A stretch of 64,000 nucleotides of DNA from Pseudonocardia autotrophica (GCF_000717175.1 NZ_JNYD01000003.1:620001-684000), one strand, 5' to 3'. Positions 7,795-16,147 are shown, counted from the first letter of the stretch. Notes: generated by a model not told the origin, from the letters alone. Numbers and translations are program-made.

Positions 7795-8339
7795 CCCGCG
7801 GACCGGCGACGCGCGCGGTGGGCAGCGACGTTGACACGGTTGCCGCACAGGTCCGGCATGCAGTAGCGGCGCCGTCCCGCCCGGCTCACGTCCACGAACG
7901 CGCCCTCGCAGAACGCTGCGGCGCAGGCCCGGAAGCGCTGCGCCCCGAGCGCCCGCACCGCCCCCAGCAGCCCCATCCCGGTGACCGCCGCCAGGCCGTC
8001 GACCAGGCCCGCGTCGGACCCGAAGACCCAGTCCGGCCGGTCACCGCCGCCGAGCGTCAGGCCGCCCGTCGCGAGGGTCGAGGCGCGCCGGACGACGGCG
8101 TCGACCCCCTCGCCGTCGACGATCTCGTCGACGATCGCGCGCAGCTCCGCCCGCAGGTCACGCACGTCGCCGAGCTCGGCCGGCGTGCACGACCCGGCGA
8201 ACCCGTGCGCGGCGAGCAGGTCGTCGACCTCCGCCGCAGACGTCAGCTTCTCGACGCCGTGCCACACCCGCGGCGCGGTGGAGATCAGCGCGGTCGCCAG
8301 CTCCGCCCCGCGCGAGTAATCGCTCAAAGCCAGTTGCAC
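7791..8339 (-). CDS. CGNR zinc-finger (ABATE-type) regulatory protein
   Basis: A 182-residue protein. The C-terminus carries [20 protein letters not shown], the CGNR motif with the two Cys of a treble-clef zinc finger. The N-terminal two thirds match the general form of the stress-related ABATE domain. CGNR proteins are thought to bind DNA, though few have been studied. Start is GTG 8339 with GGAGGTAAG before it. Its stop overlaps the permease start by 4 bp, so the pair forms one operon and the permease may be its target. It is divergent from the hydrolase gene across 65 bp. Confidence 0.85.
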   Translation of the reverse strand: MQLALSDYSRGAELATALISTAPRVWHGVEKLTSAAEVDDLLAAHGFAGSCTPAELGDVRDLRAELRAIVDEIVDGEGVDAVVRRASTLATGGLTLGGGDRPDWVFGSDAGLVDGLAAVTGMGLLGAVRALGAQRFRACAAAFCEGAFVDVSRAGRRRYCMPDLCGNRVNVAAHRARRRSAG

Positions 8340-8358
8340 GCCTTACCTCCATCGTGTC

Positions 8359-8369
8359 ACGGTAACCGT
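8359..8369. promoter_or_regulatory. Palindrome in the CGNR/hydrolase divergent region
   Basis: ACGGTAACCGT is a perfect 11-bp odd-centred palindrome in the 65-bp gap between the divergent genes. A regulator binding here could control both; the CGNR protein is the nearest candidate. Its significance is unproven. Confidence 0.3.
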
Positions 8370-8404
8370 CCCAACCGCATCGAAAACCTTACCCGGAGGC
8401 GGAC

Positions 8405-9217
8405 ATGCTGCAGACCCGGAAGGGCGTGACCGGCGGGACCGTGGCGTACGAGCGCGTCGGCAACGGGCCGGCCGTGGTCCTCACCCACGGCACGCCGTCC
8501 TCGTCGGTGCTGTGGCGGGACGTCGTGCCGGCGCTCGCCACGGACCACACGGTCTACCTGTGGGACCTGCCCGGCTACGGGCGCTCGACGACCGCGCCCG
8601 GCGTGCGCCCGTCGGTCGCCCTGCACGCCCGGACCCTCGCGGAGCTGGTCGACGCCTGGGGTCTGCGGGATCCCGTGCTCGTCGGGCACGACATCGGTGC
8701 CGCGACCGTCCTGCGGGCGCACCTGCACCACCGGGTTCCCGCGCGCGCCCTCGCCCTGCTCGACGCCGCCGTCCTGCCGCCGTGGACCACCCCGGTCGCG
8801 CAGCACATCCAGGCGCACCTCGACGTCTACCGCACCATGCCCGGGCACGTGTTCCACGAGCTCATCCGCGCCCACCTCGCCACGGCCACGCACCGCCCGC
8901 TCGACGCGTCGACCGAGCGCGCCTACCTCGAGCCCTACGCCGGCGAGGCCGGGCAGCAGCGCTACCTGGACCAGGTCGAGGGCTTCGACGAGGCCGACAC
9001 CCGGGACGTGGTCGCGGCCCTGGGCGAGGTCGTCGCGCCGACGCTCGTGCTGTGGGGCGAGCACGACCGCTGGCTGCCGGCCGACTCCGCCGACCGGCTG
9101 GCCGCGGCGATCCCGGGCTCCCGCCGTGTCGTCGTCCCCGAGGCGGGTCACTTCCTTCCGGAGGACGACCCCGAGACCACCGCTGTGGAGCTGGGCCGGT
9201 TCTTGCAGGATGTGTGA
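8405..9217 (+). CDS. Alpha/beta hydrolase with Asp nucleophile (epoxide hydrolase / haloalkane dehalogenase type)
   Basis: A 270-residue cytoplasmic hydrolase, ATG 8405 preceded by CGGAGG. The oxyanion segment is HGTPSSS near residue 29. The nucleophile elbow reads VGHDIG with Asp96 instead of the Ser of esterases. The other members of the triad are probably Asp221 in GEHDRWLP and His249 in AGHFLPEDD. An Asp nucleophile is seen in haloalkane and haloacid dehalogenases and in epoxide hydrolases, so it should work through an alkyl-enzyme ester. The halide-binding Trp pair or epoxide-ring tyrosines were not identified with confidence, so the substrate class stays open. Confidence 0.8.
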   Translation: MLQTRKGVTGGTVAYERVGNGPAVVLTHGTPSSSVLWRDVVPALATDHTVYLWDLPGYGRSTTAPGVRPSVALHARTLAELVDAWGLRDPVLVGHDIGAATVLRAHLHHRVPARALALLDAAVLPPWTTPVAQHIQAHLDVYRTMPGHVFHELIRAHLATATHRPLDASTERAYLEPYAGEAGQQRYLDQVEGFDEADTRDVVAALGEVVAPTLVLWGEHDRWLPADSADRLAAAIPGSRRVVVPEAGHFLPEDDPETTAVELGRFLQDV

Positions 9218-9228
9218 CACAGGTCACC
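9213..9228. promoter_or_regulatory. Crp/GlxR-like site upstream of the YCII-ECF42 pair
   Basis: TGTGACACAGGTCACC fits the Crp-family core GTGA-N6-TCAC exactly. It overlaps the hydrolase stop codon and lies about 100 bp upstream of the YCII gene, so it could regulate the downstream pair. Confidence 0.4.
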
Positions 9229-9314
9229 CACGGCAGGATGTCGAGCGCGGACCTCCCGCTCCGTACGTGCTCACGACGGACGCCCGCCGGGCGCCGCCGA
9301 CGAGAGGAGACGTC

Positions 9315-9701
9315 GTGAAGTACCTGATCATCATGCAGGTCGACCCCGCCGTGCTGGAGAGCCTGACCGAGGCCCAGGGCCGCGAGATCGGGACCGGGCA
9401 CGGCCGCTTCATGGAGGAGATCACCCGCACCGGGGAGCTGATCGGCACGCAGGCCCTGGCCGACCCGTCGCGCAGTGCGGTCGTGTCCGTCCGTGACGGC
9501 GCGACGACCGTGACCGACGGCCCGTTCGTCGAGGCCAAGGAGTACATGGGCGGCTTCTACCTGGTCGACGTCGAGACCCCGGAGCGGGCGTACGAGCTGG
9601 CCGCCAAGATCCCCGACGCCGCGATCGAGGGGCTCGCGATCGAGGTGCGCCCGGTCGTCTTCACCGCGGGTTTCGGCCTGAGCGAGCCCGAGGCCTCCTG
9701 A
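9315..9701 (+). CDS. YCII / DGPF-domain protein linked to an ECF42 sigma factor
   Basis: A 128-residue single-domain protein. Start is GTG 9315 behind AGGAG. It contains DGPFVEAKEYMGGFYLVD, the DGPF signature of YCII-related proteins, after an N-terminal strand YLIIMQVDP. Genes of this family are characteristically found beside ECF42 sigma factors, as here, where the sigma gene begins 3 bp after its stop. They are commonly targets of that sigma factor; their chemistry is unknown. No catalytic His-Asp pair of true YciI could be assigned with confidence. Confidence 0.85.
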   Translation: MKYLIIMQVDPAVLESLTEAQGREIGTGHGRFMEEITRTGELIGTQALADPSRSAVVSVRDGATTVTDGPFVEAKEYMGGFYLVDVETPERAYELAAKIPDAAIEGLAIEVRPVVFTAGFGLSEPEAS

Positions 9702-9703
9702 CG

Positions 9704-10957
9704 ATGGTCGACCGCGCGCTCGAGGACCTGCTGCGCCGCTGTGCGCCGCAGGTCCTCGGCGTGCTCGTGTCCCGCTTCCGGCAGTTCGACCTGTGCGAGG
9801 ACGCGGTGCAGGAGGCCCTCCTCGCGGCGTCGACCGCGTGGCCGGAGAGCGGCGTCCCGGAGGAGCCGGTCGGGTGGCTGGTCACCGTCGCCCGCCGCCG
9901 GCTGACCGACCTGTGGCGCAGCGACAGCGCGCGGCGCCGCCGGGAGGAGGCCGCGGCCGTCGATCCCGCCGAGGCCGTCGAGCTCGAGGCCCCGGCCGTC
10001 GACGACAGCCTCGAGATGCTGCTGCTCTGCGTGCACCCGGACCTCACCGAGGCGAGCCGGATCGCGTTGACGCTGCGCGCCGTCGGCGGGCTGACGACCG
10101 CGGAGATCGCCCGCGCGTTCCTGGTCCCCGAGGCGACGATGGCCCAGCGGATCAGCCGGGCGAAGGCGACGATCGAGGCCGGCGGCGCCGTGTTCACCCT
10201 GCCCGCCGACGCGCGCACCGAGCGGCTGGCCGCCGCGCTGCACGTCCTCTACCTGATCTTCAACGAGGGGTACACGGCCAGCGCCGGCACCGGCCTCACC
10301 CGGGTCGACCTCTCCGCCGAGGCGATCCGGCTGACCCGGATGCTGCACCGCCTCCTGCCCGCCGACGGCGAGGTGGCCGGCCTGCTCGTCCTCATGCTCC
10401 TGACCGACGCCCGGCGGCAGGCCCGCACGGACGCCGACGGCCGCATGGTCCCCCTCGCCGAGCAGGACCGGAGCCGGTGGGACCACGCCGCGATCGACGA
10501 GGCCGTCGGGCTGCTCGAACGCACGCTCGCCCGCCGCGAGGTCGGGCCGTACCAGCTGCAGGCGGCGATCGCGGCCGTCCATGCCGAGGCGCCCACGGAC
10601 GCCGACACCGACTGGCGGCAGATCGAGATCCTCTACCGGCTGCTCGAGGAGTGCACGGACAATCCGGTGGTCACGCTGAACCGGGCGGTCGCCGTCGGGA
10701 TGGCGTACGGGCCCGAGCGGGGGCTGGAGGTGCTGGACCGGGTGGCCGACGACAAGCGCCTGGCCCGCCACCACCGGCCCGACGCCGTCCGCGCCCACCT
10801 GTTGGACCGGCTCGGGGACCACGAGGGGGCGCGGGAGCACTTCCGGCGGGCCGCCCGCGCGACCCTCAACCTCGCCGAGAAGCACTACCTCGAGGACCGG
10901 GCCCGGCGGGCGGGATCGGCCGCCACCTCGCCGCCCGACGACGACCCGGGCACCTGA
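9704..10957 (+). CDS. ECF42-type sigma factor with long C-terminal extension
   Basis: A 417-residue sigma factor, about twice the size of a standard ECF. Region 2 spans roughly residues 10-75 (SRFRQFDLCEDAVQEAL, then WLVTVARRRLTDLWR), and region 4 roughly 105-165 (ASRIALTLRAVGGLTTAEIA, VPEATMAQRISRAKATI). The remaining ~240 residues are helical with a tetratricopeptide-like character (LNRAVAVGMAYGPERGLEVL), including the conserved LYLIFNEGY motif of this group. ECF42 factors lack a conventional anti-sigma factor and are thought to be controlled through the C-terminal part. The 3-bp gap to the DGPF gene implies one transcript. Confidence 0.88.
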   Translation: MVDRALEDLLRRCAPQVLGVLVSRFRQFDLCEDAVQEALLAASTAWPESGVPEEPVGWLVTVARRRLTDLWRSDSARRRREEAAAVDPAEAVELEAPAVDDSLEMLLLCVHPDLTEASRIALTLRAVGGLTTAEIARAFLVPEATMAQRISRAKATIEAGGAVFTLPADARTERLAAALHVLYLIFNEGYTASAGTGLTRVDLSAEAIRLTRMLHRLLPADGEVAGLLVLMLLTDARRQARTDADGRMVPLAEQDRSRWDHAAIDEAVGLLERTLARREVGPYQLQAAIAAVHAEAPTDADTDWRQIEILYRLLEECTDNPVVTLNRAVAVGMAYGPERGLEVLDRVADDKRLARHHRPDAVRAHLLDRLGDHEGAREHFRRAARATLNLAEKHYLEDRARRAGSAATSPPDDDPGT

Positions 10958-10967
10958 TCGGCCGACG

Positions 10968-11681
10968 TCAGGGCAGGCGGCGGTGGAAGGCGCGGATGTG
11001 CGCCTCCATCCGCTCGGCGGCCTGCACGGCCTCACCGGCCTCGATCGCGTCGAGGATCCCGCGGTGCTCGCGGCGCAGCTGCGCGCGCAGGCCGGGCCAG
11101 TCCTCCTCGGCCCGCATGCCGTCGAGCAGGGCGCCGCGCAGTGACTCGCGGATCGCCGCCGTCAGCTCGCTGACGAGCCGGTTCCCGCCGGATTCGGCGA
11201 TCGCCACGTGGAAGGCGGTGTCGAGCGGGTTGAACTCCTCGCGCGGGAGGTCGGCGTCCATCGCCGCGAGCGCCTCGCGGAGCCGGGCGAGATCGGCGGG
11301 GGAGTGCCGCTCGGCGGCCGACGCGGCACTGGTTCGCTCCAGCATCACCCGCGCGCCGGTGAGGTCCTCGGCCGGGAAGGAGCTCACCGCGAGGTGCATC
11401 TTGAGCAGCCGGGACAGGGCCCTCGCCGGTGCCGGCACGATCACGGTGCCGGAGTCGCTGCCCGTGCCCTGCTGCGAGCGGACGACGCCCTGCGCCTGCA
11501 GCACCCGCAGCGCCTCGCGCACCGCCTGCCGGCTCGCGCCGAGCATCGACGCGAGCTCCCGCTCCGGGGGCAGCCGGTCGCCCGGGCCGAGCGCCCCCGA
11601 GACGAGCTGCTCCTCGATCCGCTCGATCACGAGCTCGTAGGTCGGGACGCGCTGGACCTGGTCCCAGCGTGGTGCCGCCAT
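10968..11681 (-). CDS. FadR-family GntR regulator, probable lactate-responsive repressor of lutABC
   Basis: A 237-residue regulator. The winged helix-turn-helix (about 10-75) reads YELVIERIEEQLVSGALGPG and then ASRQAVREALRVLQAQGVV. The FCD ligand domain (about 95-230) holds conserved metal-binding His positions in DTAFHVAIAESGGN and AHIRAFH. Start is ATG 11681 behind GGTGGAG. The gene is divergent from lutABC, and a palindrome of the FadR/LldR type lies between them, so it probably senses L-lactate and controls both. It converges on the ECF42 gene 10 bp away. Confidence 0.83.
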   Translation of the reverse strand: MAAPRWDQVQRVPTYELVIERIEEQLVSGALGPGDRLPPERELASMLGASRQAVREALRVLQAQGVVRSQQGTGSDSGTVIVPAPARALSRLLKMHLAVSSFPAEDLTGARVMLERTSAASAAERHSPADLARLREALAAMDADLPREEFNPLDTAFHVAIAESGGNRLVSELTAAIRESLRGALLDGMRAEEDWPGLRAQLRREHRGILDAIEAGEAVQAAERMEAHIRAFHRRLP

Positions 11682-11703
11682 CTCCACCCCCTCGGTGGAC
11701 GGG

Positions 11704-11709
11704 AGCCTA
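11704..11709 (-). promoter_or_regulatory. Predicted -10 box of the FadR-type regulator
   Basis: Minus-strand TAGGCT, about 22 bp before the ATG at 11681. The region expected for its -35 box overlaps the operator at 11722-11732, which implies autorepression. Confidence 0.4.
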
Positions 11710-11721
11710 GCGTGCGGGCTA

Positions 11722-11732
11722 AGGTCCGACCA
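11722..11732. promoter_or_regulatory. FadR/LldR-type operator between the regulator and lutA
   Basis: AGGTCCGACCA fits the FadR-subfamily half-site pattern TnGTnnnACnA at every specified position but the first. It sits between the divergent regulator and lutA genes, 67 bp before the lutA start. Confidence 0.5.
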
Positions 11733-11798
11733 TAGCCCAGTCAGCGCCGGATCCGGGTACGGACCCGGCGCCCAGCTCCGCCCACCACCGGAGGCACC

Positions 11799-12602
11799 GT
11801 GACCGTCGGCCTGCTCGTCACCTGCATGAACGACGCCCTGTTCCCGGACACCGGTCGCGCCGTCGTCACCCTGCTGCGCCGGCTGGGCGTCGAGGTCGAC
11901 TTCCCGGCCGCGCAGACCTGTTGCGGCCAGCCCATGGTCAACACCGGCTACCTCGACGAGGCCGTGCCGCTGCTGCGCCGGCACCTGGAGGCCTTCGCGG
12001 GGTACGAGGCCGTCGTGGTGCCGTCGGGCTCGTGCGCGGGCTCGGTGCGCCACCAGCACCGCCTGGTGGCCGAGCGCTCCGGCGACCCGGGACTGGTGCG
12101 CGCCGTCGAGCAGGCCGCGCCGGTGTACGAGCTGTCGGAGTACCTGGTCGACGTCCTGGGAGTGGTCGACGTCGGGGCCTACTTCCCGCACCGGGTCACC
12201 TACCACCCGACCTGCCACTCGCTGCGGATGCTGGGCGTGGGCGACCGCCCCACCCGGCTGCTGCAGGCCGTGCGCGGGCTGCGGCTCGTCGAGCTGCCGG
12301 CGGCCACGGAGTGCTGCGGGTTCGGCGGGACCTTCGCGGTGAAGAACTCCGAGACCTCGATCGCGATGGGCGCGGACAAGGCGCGGCACGTGCGCGAGTC
12401 GGGCGCCGAGGTGCTGGTCGCGGGGGACAACTCCTGCCTGACGCACATAGGCGGCCTGCTCTCCCGCGAGCGGTCGGGCGTGCGGGTGATGCACCTCGCG
12501 GAGGTGCTGGCCGCGACCGAGCCCGTGATCGAGGAAGCGCCCCGGGAGGCCGACCGCACCTCCGCGGGCAGTGCGGCCCTCACGGCCGGAGGTGCCCGGT
12601 GA
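11799..12602 (+). CDS. lutA: LutA-type (Fe-S)-binding subunit of L-lactate dehydrogenase
   Basis: A 267-residue protein with two cysteine-rich (CCG) domains: QTCCGQPMVNTGY at about residue 45 and ECCGFGGTFAVKN at about 170, with further Cys in PSGSCAGSVRH, HPTCHSLRM and DNSCLTHIGG. Such domains bind a non-canonical Fe-S cluster or serve as disulphide redox centres in heterodisulphide-reductase-like complexes. LutABC oxidises L-lactate to pyruvate in the cytoplasm. Start is GTG 11799 with CCGGAGG before it. The stop overlaps the next start (GTGA). Regulation by the divergent FadR-type repressor is likely. Confidence 0.9.
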   Translation: MTVGLLVTCMNDALFPDTGRAVVTLLRRLGVEVDFPAAQTCCGQPMVNTGYLDEAVPLLRRHLEAFAGYEAVVVPSGSCAGSVRHQHRLVAERSGDPGLVRAVEQAAPVYELSEYLVDVLGVVDVGAYFPHRVTYHPTCHSLRMLGVGDRPTRLLQAVRGLRLVELPAATECCGFGGTFAVKNSETSIAMGADKARHVRESGAEVLVAGDNSCLTHIGGLLSRERSGVRVMHLAEVLAATEPVIEEAPREADRTSAGSAALTAGGAR

Positions 12603-14089
12603 GCGCCACCTTCCTCGGCACGCCCGCCTTCCCGACCGCGGCCCGCGCCGCCCTGGCCGACACGCAGCTCCGGCGCAACCTCGCGCACGCGACCGGCACG
12701 ATCCGGGCCAAGCGGGCCGCCGTCGTCGGCGAGGTCGACGAGTGGGAGCGGCTGCGGCTCGCCGGTGCCGCGCTGAAGGACCGGACGCTCCGGCACCTCG
12801 ACACCTACCTCGTACAGCTGGAGGAGTCGCTGACCCGGGCCGGCGCGACCGTGCACTGGGCGCGCGACGCCGCCGAGGCCAACCGGATCGTCGTCGACAT
12901 CGCCCGCGTCCACGGGACGGACGAGGTCGTCAAGGTCAAGTCCATGGCGACGGCGGAGATCGGGCTCAACGAGGCCCTCGAGGCCGCCGGGATCCACGCC
13001 TGGGAGACCGACCTGGCCGAGCTGATCGTGCAGCTCGGCGAGGACCTGCCCAGCCACATCCTGGTGCCGGCGATCCACCGCAACCGCTCCGAGGTCCGCG
13101 AGATCTTCCTGCGCGAGATGGGCCGGCACGGGAAGGCCGCGCCCCGCGACCTCACCGACACCCCGGCCGAGCTCGCCGCCGCCGCCCGGGCCCACCTGCG
13201 GGAGAAGTTCCTGCGTGCCAAGGTCGCGGTGTCCGGCGCCAACTTCGCGGTCGCGGAGACCGGCACGCTGGCCGTGGTCGAGAGCGAGGGCAACGGCCGG
13301 ATGTGCCTGACCCTGCCCGAGGTGCTGGTCAGCGTGGTGGGCATCGAGAAGCTCGTGCCCACGTGGGCGGACCTCGACGTCTTCCTGCAGCTGCTCCCGC
13401 GCAGCTCCACCGGCGAGCGGATGAACCCGTACACCTCGATGTGGACCGGCGTGACGCCCGGCGACGGGCCGCAGGAGGTCCACGTCGTGCTGCTCGACAA
13501 CGGGCGGACCGACGTGCTCGCCGACGAGGTCGGCCGGCAGGCGCTGCGCTGCATCCGGTGCTCGGCGTGCCTCAACGTCTGCCCGGTCTACGAGCGCACC
13601 GGCGGCCACAGCTACGGCTCGGTCTACCCGGGGCCGATCGGGGCGATCCTCACGCCGATGCTGCGCGGGGTCGGGCACGACACCCAGCTCGACTCGCTGC
13701 CCTACGCGTCGAGCCTGTGCGGGGCGTGCTTCGAGGTGTGCCCGGTGCGGATCGACATCCCCGAGGTGCTGGTGCACCTGCGCACGAAGGTGGTCGACGC
13801 CCACCGCGGCGAGCCGAAGGTGCAGAACCTGGCGATGAAGGCGGCGTCGTGGGCGTTGTCCGACGCCCGCCGGACCGCCGCGGCGGAGAAGGTGTCCGGC
13901 GCCGTCGGACGGGTCCTGCGCGGCACGAAGCGCCGCGCGCCGGGTGGCCGCGGCGTGCTCGGCGCGCTGCCCGGGCCGGCCGCGGCCTGGTCCGACGCGC
14001 GGGACGTGCCGGTGCCCGCGCCGGAGTCGTTCCGGGCGTGGTGGGCGCGGACGGACGGCGGGCGCCGCGGGAACGGGGGAGCGAAGTGA
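12599..14089 (+). CDS. lutB: LutB-type iron-sulfur subunit of L-lactate dehydrogenase
   Basis: A 496-residue protein. The first ~300 residues are an LUD domain, with conserved VKVKSMATAEIGLNEALE and AVAETGTLAVVESEGNG. The C-terminal part has two ferredoxin-like [4Fe-4S] motifs: CIRCSACLNVCPVY starting at Cys318 and CGACFEVCPV about 55 residues later. Start is GTG 12599, overlapping the lutA stop by 4 bp; the stop likewise overlaps lutC by 4 bp. It carries electrons from lactate to an unidentified acceptor. All three subunits are intact and of normal size, so the pathway should work. Confidence 0.92.
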   Translation: MSATFLGTPAFPTAARAALADTQLRRNLAHATGTIRAKRAAVVGEVDEWERLRLAGAALKDRTLRHLDTYLVQLEESLTRAGATVHWARDAAEANRIVVDIARVHGTDEVVKVKSMATAEIGLNEALEAAGIHAWETDLAELIVQLGEDLPSHILVPAIHRNRSEVREIFLREMGRHGKAAPRDLTDTPAELAAAARAHLREKFLRAKVAVSGANFAVAETGTLAVVESEGNGRMCLTLPEVLVSVVGIEKLVPTWADLDVFLQLLPRSSTGERMNPYTSMWTGVTPGDGPQEVHVVLLDNGRTDVLADEVGRQALRCIRCSACLNVCPVYERTGGHSYGSVYPGPIGAILTPMLRGVGHDTQLDSLPYASSLCGACFEVCPVRIDIPEVLVHLRTKVVDAHRGEPKVQNLAMKAASWALSDARRTAAAEKVSGAVGRVLRGTKRRAPGGRGVLGALPGPAAAWSDARDVPVPAPESFRAWWARTDGGRRGNGGAK

Positions 14090-14694
14090 GCGCGCGCGAC
14101 GAGATCCTGGGGCGGGTGCGCACGGCGCTGCGGGACGTCCCGGGCACCGAGACCCCGGCCGACGTCGCCGTGGACCGGCCGGAGCCGCGGCCGACCACGC
14201 ACGAGGACGTCGAGCTGTTCGCCGAGCGGGTGGCCGACTACAAGGCGACGGTGGTCCGCTGCACGCCCGAGGACCTGCCGACGCACCTGGCCGCGGCCCT
14301 GGAGGGTGTCCCGCGCCTGCTGGCGCCCGCGGACCTGCCGGAGGACCTGCGCCCGGCCGACGCGATCCTCGACGAGCAGCTGACGACCGCCGAGCTCGAC
14401 ACCGTCGACGGCGTGCTGACCACGGCCGCGCTGGGCATCGCCGAGACGGGGACGATCGTGCTGGACCACGGGCCGGGGCAGGGCCGACGTGCCGCGACCC
14501 TCGTGCCCGACCGGCACGTGTGCGTGGTGCGGACGGACCAGGTGGTCGCCGACGTCGCCGCCGCCGTGGCCCGCCTCGAGCCCACCCGGCCGCTGACCTG
14601 GATCAGCGGGCCCAGTGCGACCAGCGACATCGAGCTGGACCGGGTCGAGGGCGTGCACGGCCCCCGCACCCTGATCGTCCTGCTGGTCGGCTGA
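14086..14694 (+). CDS. lutC: LutC-type LUD-domain subunit of L-lactate dehydrogenase
   Basis: A 202-residue LUD-domain protein, the third subunit of the lactate-utilisation complex. It shows VLTTAALGIAETGTIVLDHG in mid-protein and ends in the conserved ISGPSATSDIELDRVEGVHG block. Start is GTG 14086, sharing 4 bp with the lutB stop, so the three lut genes are translated in a chain. A strong hairpin follows immediately and separates it from the convergent CoA-transferase genes. Confidence 0.9.
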   Translation: MSARDEILGRVRTALRDVPGTETPADVAVDRPEPRPTTHEDVELFAERVADYKATVVRCTPEDLPTHLAAALEGVPRLLAPADLPEDLRPADAILDEQLTTAELDTVDGVLTTAALGIAETGTIVLDHGPGQGRRAATLVPDRHVCVVRTDQVVADVAAAVARLEPTRPLTWISGPSATSDIELDRVEGVHGPRTLIVLLVG

Positions 14695-14698
14695 GCGT

Positions 14699-14740
14699 CG
14701 TGAGTGGCGATAGTCGCTATGGCGACTATCGCCACTCACG
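14699..14740. terminator. Perfect 19-bp hairpin between lutC and the CoA-transferase operon
   Basis: The arms 14699-14717 and 14722-14740 are perfectly complementary over 19 bp with a TATG loop. Its position 5 bp after the lutC stop and 3 bp before the convergent stop at 14743 suggests a bidirectional terminator. The low-GC, perfectly matched arms differ from the sequence around them and could also be a dispersed palindromic repeat. Confidence 0.75.
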
Positions 14741-14742
14741 GG

Positions 14743-15366
14743 TCACAGGAGGGGGGCGCCGGTCTTCTCGCGGACCTCGTCCTCGGACACGCCGAAGGTC
14801 TCGACCAGGCGCAGGCCCTCGTCGGTCACGTCGATCACGGCGAGGTCGGTGACGATCCGGTTCACGCAGCCCACGCCGGTGAGCGGCAGGGTGCACTGCT
14901 CGACGATCTTGGGCGAGCCGTCCTTGGAGACGTGGTCCATCATCACGATGACCTTCTTGGCCCCGTGCACGAGGTCCATCGCCCCGCCCATCCCCTTGAT
15001 CATCTTGCCGGGGATGGCCCAGTTGGCGAGGTCGCCGCCGACGCTGACCTGCATCGCGCCGAGGACGGCGACGTCGACCTTGCCGCCGCGGATCATCGAG
15101 AAGCTGTCCGACGAGCCGAAGTAGCTCGCGCCGGGCAGGACCGTGACGGTCTCCTTGCCGGCGTTGATCAGGTCCGGGTCGACCTCGTCGTCCGTCGGGT
15201 AGGGGCCCACGCCGAGGATGCCGTTCTCGCTGTGCAGCACCACGGTCCGGGTGCCCGGGATGTGGTCGGGCACCAGCGTGGGCATGCCGATGCCGAGGTT
15301 GACGTACGAGCCGTCGGGCAGCTCGTCGGCCACCCGCTTCGCGAGCTGGTCCCTGGTCAGACTCAC
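14743..15366 (-). CDS. scoB: 3-oxoacid CoA-transferase subunit B (SCOT or 3-oxoadipate type)
   Basis: A 207-residue beta subunit. The catalytic Glu lies in the SENG motif of [13 protein letters not shown], which forms the enzyme-CoA thioester. Other conserved blocks are [11 protein letters not shown] near the N-terminus and [24 protein letters not shown]. Start is GTG 15366, overlapping the alpha-subunit stop by 4 bp. The reaction moves CoA from succinyl-CoA to a 3-oxoacid. Sequence resembles actinobacterial succinyl-CoA:acetoacetate transferases. The neighbouring pcaB and PcaR-like genes raise the option of 3-oxoadipate (PcaJ) as substrate; sequence alone does not decide. Confidence 0.85.
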   Translation of the reverse strand: MSLTRDQLAKRVADELPDGSYVNLGIGMPTLVPDHIPGTRTVVLHSENGILGVGPYPTDDEVDPDLINAGKETVTVLPGASYFGSSDSFSMIRGGKVDVAVLGAMQVSVGGDLANWAIPGKMIKGMGGAMDLVHGAKKVIVMMDHVSKDGSPKIVEQCTLPLTGVGCVNRIVTDLAVIDVTDEGLRLVETFGVSEDEVREKTGAPLL

Positions 15367-16109
15367 TTCTGCACCGTCCTGAACTCGACCGGCTTCTCGG
15401 CGTCGGGCACGTGCACGACGCGCTGGACGTGGATGCCGGGGGTGTGCACCGCGTCGGGGTCGATCTCGCCGGGCTCGACGAGGTGCTCGACCTGCGCGAT
15501 GGTGACCCGGCCCGCGGCGGCGCAGTCCGGGTTGAAGTTGCGGGCGCTGCGCCGGTAGACGAGGTTGCCGTGCCGGTCGCCCTTCCAGGCGTGGACCAGC
15601 GCGTAGTCCGGGGCGATGGCGCGCTCGAGCACGTAGCGCACGCCGTCGAACTCGCGGACCTCCTTCGGCGGGGACTTCACCGCGACCGTGCCGTCCGCCG
15701 CGTAGCGCCACGGCAGGCCGCCGTCGCTCACCAGCGTGCCGACGCCGGCGGGGGTGAAGAAGGCCGGGATCCCGGCCCCGCCCGCGCGCAGCCGCTCGGC
15801 GAGCGTGCCCTGCGGGGTCAGCTCCAGCTCGAGCTCGCCGGCGAGGTACTGCCGGGCGAACTCCTTGTTGTTGCCGACGTAGGAGCCGATCGTCCGGCGG
15901 ATCCGGCCCGCGGAGAGGAGGGTGCCGAGGCCGAAGCCGTCCACGCCCAGGTTGTTGCTGATCGTCTCGAGGTCCGTCGCGCCCTGCTCGAGCAGGGCCG
16001 CGATCAGCGCGGTCGGGACGCCGGACATGCCGAAGCCTCCGACGGCCAGGGACGCGCCGTCCCCGATGTCGGCGACCGCTTCGCGCGCCGACGCCACCAC
16101 CTTGTCCAT
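15363..16109 (-). CDS. scoA: 3-oxoacid CoA-transferase subunit A (SCOT or 3-oxoadipate type)
   Basis: A 248-residue alpha subunit. It has the N-terminal [20 protein letters not shown] glycine-rich loop and the [17 protein letters not shown] block of family I CoA-transferases. Start is ATG 16109, placed 7 nt after a TACGGT box, so the message is probably leaderless. The subunit is cotranscribed and translationally coupled with the beta subunit. An IclR/PcaR-like palindrome sits directly upstream of the promoter, which points to control by the regulator encoded about 2 kb away and hence to aromatic-acid catabolism. Confidence 0.85.
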   Translation of the reverse strand: MDKVVASAREAVADIGDGASLAVGGFGMSGVPTALIAALLEQGATDLETISNNLGVDGFGLGTLLSAGRIRRTIGSYVGNNKEFARQYLAGELELELTPQGTLAERLRAGGAGIPAFFTPAGVGTLVSDGGLPWRYAADGTVAVKSPPKEVREFDGVRYVLERAIAPDYALVHAWKGDRHGNLVYRRSARNFNPDCAAAGRVTIAQVEHLVEPGEIDPDAVHTPGIHVQRVVHVPDAEKPVEFRTVQK

Positions 16110-16116
16110 GCGGGGC

Positions 16117-16145
16117 ACCGTACCTGCCGTTCGCATCTCGCACAA
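16117..16145 (-). promoter_or_regulatory. Promoter of the CoA-transferase operon
   Basis: Minus-strand TTGTGC (16145-16140) and TACGGT (16122-16117) are separated by 17 bp. The -10 box ends 7 nt before the ATG at 16109. Confidence 0.55.
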
Positions 16146-16147
16146 GA

